Part shown: piece after piece, positions 60,269-64,000 of the stretch
Numbering within the stretch: the stretch's first letter is position 1
How the letters are laid out: each line of letters begins with the position of its first letter
DNA from: Galerina marginata
Lineage: Eukaryota; Basidiomycota; Agaricomycetes; Agaricales; Galerinaceae
Length of the DNA stretch: 64,000 nucleotides
NCBI GenBank assembly: GCA_023014335.1
Contig: JAECYW010000005.1
Coordinates: 2,418,001-2,482,000, forward strand
Reading direction: 5' to 3'
Notes under the pieces: generated by a model
Told to the model about the DNA's origin: nothing
What the model saw: only the letters and a program-made list of their open reading frames with translations
Database searches by the model: none
Position numbers and translations under genes: made by a program

Positions 60269-61911
60269 ATGATACCAACCGGGTTCCTTGCGGCTCTTCC
60301 TTTGCTGCTGGCTGCGTTCTCCGGCGTTGCTGAGGCCACTGCTTGGTGAGTTTCTGTTGCTTTTTCTATGACGATCAGCGAGGTTGATAGAAATTTCTTA
60401 TTGCCGCTGCCAGCAATGCAACTTCACCCTGTCCTCTTTCCGCTCCATGCTGCAGTACGTTCATTGCCTGTTCATCGCTGGAATGAATTACCGACAAGAA
60501 CATAGGTGAATTCGGGTTCTGCGGGACTGGAAGTGTATGTTTAATGAATCCATCGAAGTTAAGAAGTTAATTGACTTAACTCATGTATCTCAACAGTTCT
60601 GTTTGGGTGGCTGCAATCCGTTTGCCTCTAATACTTTGGACTCCTGCCGCCCCGAGCCTATCTGTAAAGACGCGACTGTAAGGCCACTACAACGTCTTAA
60701 AACCTCATCCCTGATCATTTTTTATTCTCAGTTTACTTTCGCCGACCAGTCTCGTATTCTCTCAAATAACACCCTTTTTGACGGAAATTCCAGCAAGTAT
60801 GGTGCGTCGTCTCGTAAATCTTTCGTGTTTCCTCGCTTTATCTTGAATCCCTTAGACTGGCTCGTCGACAAGGGAAACATCCAAAACAGCAACGGTGATC
60901 TTGCCATTCTCCTTACCGAGACAAACGGGGGTACCCGTCTCTCATCAACGCGATACGTGCATTATGGGACCATCAATGCCAGGGGTATGGTCCCACCCGC
61001 TTTACTTTTATCCACGTTTTGACTAACCCATCGTTTGCGGTACAGTTAAGACGGGTCGCTGGGCCGGCGTAGTGACTGCCTTCATCACGATGAGCGACGT
61101 CAAGGATGAAATCGATTGGGAATTCCCTGGTGCGGCCACAACCACCGGCCAGAGCAATTATTTCTGGCAGGGTGTCATTCGTATGTTTTTTTGCCCTCTC
61201 TTTAAACTTTTATAACTTAGCTGATGCAACGACCTAGCAACCGGCAAGAATAACGGTCAGACCCATAATGGGGTCTCCGACACTTTCAGCAACTACCATG
61301 ATTATACCGTATGCTTCTCCGTATATTTTTGCGACTCATAGCTTGACAGTGTTCGGTGTTTTCAGATTGATTGGCAGCCAGACACTCTGACTTTCTCGAT
61401 TGACGGCAAGGCCGTGCGGACTGTCAAGAAAACGGACACAATCAACTCCACGGGTATTGCGAACTACCCATCTACACCTTCGCGCGTGCAACTCTCGTAA
61501 GAACTGCCTTTCCCAGCAATCTCCGTTGGCCACCTTGTTGACTCGACATTGGACAGCATTTGGCCCGCAGGCATCCCAGGTAGCCCCCAGGGAACCGTCG
61601 ACTGGGCTGGAGGCATGATCAACTGGAACGACCCTGACTATGTGTCCGCAGGGCACTTCTACGCACTCGTGCACTCTGTGTCAGTCAAATGTACAGGTAC
61701 CCAACCCGTCAGCGCCGCCTCCAATATTACCTCCTACGTGTACGGCGGTGACCGCTCAGCCACTGTCCCTACGATCATATACTCCAATAGCTCGACAATG
61801 GTGAACGCTGCATCGGGTAGGTTTGGAACACCCGTTGTGGGAAGCGTCGGTGGAGTGCTGGTCGTGCTCGGCATGGGTATGGCTTTGGGTCTTAATGCCC
61901 TGTTGCTGTAG
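60269..61911 (+). CDS. CRH1: GH16 cell-wall transglycosylase (CRH1/UTR2 type), GPI-anchored
   Basis: Transfers chitin to beta-glucan in the fungal wall. A signal peptide (MIPTGFLAALPLLLAAFSGV) is followed by a Cys-rich chitin-binding-like segment (CNATSPCPLSAPCC, EFGFCGTG, FCLGGCNPFAS). The GH16 domain contains NSNGDLAILLTETNGGT, GVVTAFITMSDVKDEIDWEF with the catalytic signature DEIDWEF, GQSNYFWQGV, HDYTIDWQPDTLTFSIDGK and SIWPAGIPGSPQGTVDWAGG. The C-terminus has a small Ser/Gly region and a hydrophobic end (SVGGVLVVLGMGMALGLNAL) typical of a GPI-attachment signal. About eight exons. It converges with the GH44 gene, with 138 nt between stops. Confidence 0.93.
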
Positions 61912-62049
61912 TTTCTATCTTGTCTATCATAACAGTGATTTTTGGAGAACGATCTATGCCCTGCAAGCAGTGCACATCTTATTCAACGTTTTGGATAAAT
62001 CCGTATAATATAATGATATAAAGATTAACGACCTAAATAAACCCTGTGT

Positions 62050-64000
62050 CTATTTTTGTTGGAAAAAGATGGCAGTGTAGGCAGGCACAACAATGTAGTT
62101 GGGGGTAGCCTTCAGAGAGACCGTAGTCTATGTGCGGGTTCTTTAGCATAGGTCTATGTCGGGCCAAAAAGGAAAGGTTGCTTACCTGCCACTTGGCTAC
62201 GCCCGCTGCACCACCGAAGTGGCGGACGAAGTACTGCCCTGCCGGAACATTCGACAAATCGAAGGCAATCGGAGTATCTGGGTTCTTATTGACGATAACT
62301 AAAGTAAGTTTGCCTCCTTCTGTTCCGGCGTAGACGCCTTGGGTATCAGGGTTGGGAGTGGCGAGGTTCACTTGAGCGCTTGAACTGCCAAAGAAAGTTC
62401 CGTATCTGAAGTTTCAGTCAAATCAGTCAATGCTCGAGTCACAGAACGATATATGCCTCCTACCCTCGGTAGAGCCAGTAGGCTAAGCCAACTGGACCCA
62501 GCTCATCTGGAGTTGCCCAGTAGGTCGAGCTGTCCACTTGATACTTGCCCCAAATTCCGAGTACGTCGACAGTGACGAGACCGCCAGTGATATCGGTATC
62601 GGCTGTGGAACTCCATTCACTGATGGAAAGTTTGGTTCCGGGATAGTTTATATCGATAAGAGTTTTGAAGCGAGGCACCAGGTTGATAGACGTCGGGTTC
62701 CATTGGTGGTTCTGGGGGCTGGATCCAACCCATGATTCGTCAACGTATCCAGTATCCTTCAGAAAGATAACATCAGAGTTGGGTGCAATGGTAAGAAAGT
62801 GTATCGCACCCAGAGACTGCGGGTGGCTCTTAGCCTCAAAGCCTTGGCTGCAGCATCGTTCGCGCTGGTATCGGCTTGGAAGTAATAATGGATATCAAGA
62901 TAATCTAGAAGTCTCTTTCCTGTTGAGTGTTCGTTCTGCTTCATCTGCGCGAGGAACCACGGGAGGAAGTCGATGTTGTTATGTGCTGTATTATCACTAT
63001 AGCCAATAGAACTGGTCCAGTCTAGGAAACTATTAGACAACATCGCCGATAGCTACGTTTGGAGACTCACAATACCACCACGAGCAAGTGGAAGGTGCAA
63101 CAACGAGGACATCTGGAAGCGCCTCTTTCGCTGCTGTTGCAAAGCTAATAACCCGAGACAACTCCTCGTCGTAACCCATAAGCCTGTTGGGTATTTTAGT
63201 CAGAAAAAAAAGTATAATACGAGGTGCTCACACTGGATGCATATCTTGGTGAGTGTTACTCGCAATTTCGATTTCGTTATCGATGGCAACCATGAGTGGC
63301 TTGTTGGCCAGTCCAGAGAGCCACTGCTTTGCGGCTGTAGTGTTCCAGGGGACGTATGCGTCGCTTTGGTTGGGAACGGGCGTGATATAGGAACCATTTG
63401 GGAATAGCCCATTGCCAGCATCTCCGTTGTACGGGTCAAATGCCTCTTGATCTATAAAGTGGTCAAGAGGCAGAAGATGACAAGAGTTTTTTATTGGACG
63501 AACCTGGATAAACTGATTTGGAATAAGAGTAAGAAGTAGCATCCTTGGATACCCAGTCAAGACTGGAACGATATAAGCATCCTTTTGTTTTATGAGTGAG
63601 ACAAAAACTAACGCTGGAATGGTAAGCAATGAATCAGAACCAGCCCCATGAACCCATCCAATCCAGTCATCAGCATTGCCATCGTCGGCGACCCGATTCT
63701 CAAAGTACCAATCGTTTCCAGCATTTGTGAAGTCGCCGAAGGGATTGTAGGCGGTTACTGCGTTTCCTCCCCACCGAGACACGGTAACACCGAGGTGCTG
63801 AATGTAACTCGCGGAAGTGGGGAAGTTGACGCCGTAGATATGAGGGTTAATCGGGAAGTTAACTTGCTGCACAATGCTGCAAATGCCTCGTTAGAGGTTT
63901 TTCTAGGTATATTGCTGTATAGACTTGCCTTCCATATTGCACAGTAGGTAACACATGAGAGAATGTTGTATTTCCTGCCGTAATTGTTAGATTTCCCGAC
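62050..64000 (-). CDS. GH44 glycoside hydrolase (partial, 5' end outside window)
   Basis: Endo-beta-1,4-glucanase/xyloglucanase family GH44, probably secreted. The 5' end lies beyond 64000. The first visible exon reads TITAGNTTFSHVLPTVQYGS and joins, through a GC-AG intron (63877-63928), to IVQQVNFPINPHIYGVNFPT. Then come VTVSRWGGNAVTAYNPFGDF and NDWYFENRVADDG. The likely acid/base glutamate is in AIDNEIEIASNTHQDMHP and the nucleophile in TKLSISEWSSTADTD. LDYLDIHYYFQ lies between them, and the C-terminal beta domain ends PNYIVVPAYTAIFFQQK. These match GH44 blocks (DNE ... STH.D.HP). Frames are intact in the visible part. Confidence 0.88.

Overview
The window looks like chromosomal DNA of a filamentous basidiomycete, most likely an Agaricomycete (mushroom). 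Genes are densely packed on both strands and broken by many short introns of about 45-60 nt. The gene set is typical of that group: CRH-type GH16, GH44 glucanase, tandem F-box/LRR-like proteins, a secreted acid sphingomyelinase and a single-pass membrane protein of the basidiomycete type. The taxon is an inference from gene content and gene structure.

Layout: 1-2900 has no recognisable gene. 2901-5080 (+) is malic enzyme. 5420-7098 (-) is an Asn/Ser/Gly-rich single-pass membrane protein. 7755-14511 (-) is a full-length ABCC transporter that contains an 11-nt exon. 15083-15264 (-) is a decayed fragment of the neighbouring sphingomyelinase gene, whose intact copy is at 15734-18532 (-). 19701-21904 (-) is an RSC8/SWI3 chromatin-remodelling subunit and 22156-23533 (-) a zinc alcohol dehydrogenase. 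24259-24383 (-) is an intron-containing tRNA-Leu(AAG). A gene-poor stretch follows up to about 29290. It holds three tandem tRNA-Leu-like hairpin repeats (25999-26441).

29291-32311 (+) encodes a two-RRM protein with a long Gln/Ser/Pro-rich tail. Two tandem F-box paralogues follow (32914-34425 and 35348-36877, -), then homoserine dehydrogenase (37160-38449, +), a GNAT acetyltransferase (38722-39405, -) and a beta-carbonic anhydrase with a signal peptide (39918-41261, -). Next come an EFM7/NNT1-like methyltransferase (42711-43816, +), exonuclease 1 (44121-47196, +), PIG-P/Gpi19 (47523-48169, -) and a C2H2 zinc-finger protein (48607-51358, -). The right end carries 5-formyl-THF cyclo-ligase (52477-53604, +), an alpha/beta hydrolase (53932-55230, -), a RAD51C-like protein with broken ATPase motifs (55899-57241, -), a three-RRM protein (57637-59455, +), a GPI-anchored GH16 cell-wall enzyme (60269-61911, +) and a GH44 glycoside hydrolase that runs off the end (62050-64000, -).

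Most genes are housekeeping and not organised as a pathway. There are some functional themes. EXO1 and the RAD51C-like gene are both recombination/repair genes, and the same 10-bp MluI-box palindrome lies upstream of each. The GH16 and GH44 genes are a convergent pair of cell-wall/glucan enzymes. PIG-P belongs to the GPI pathway that the GH16 protein would use. Gene models were spliced by eye, so exon edges and some start codons are inferred.
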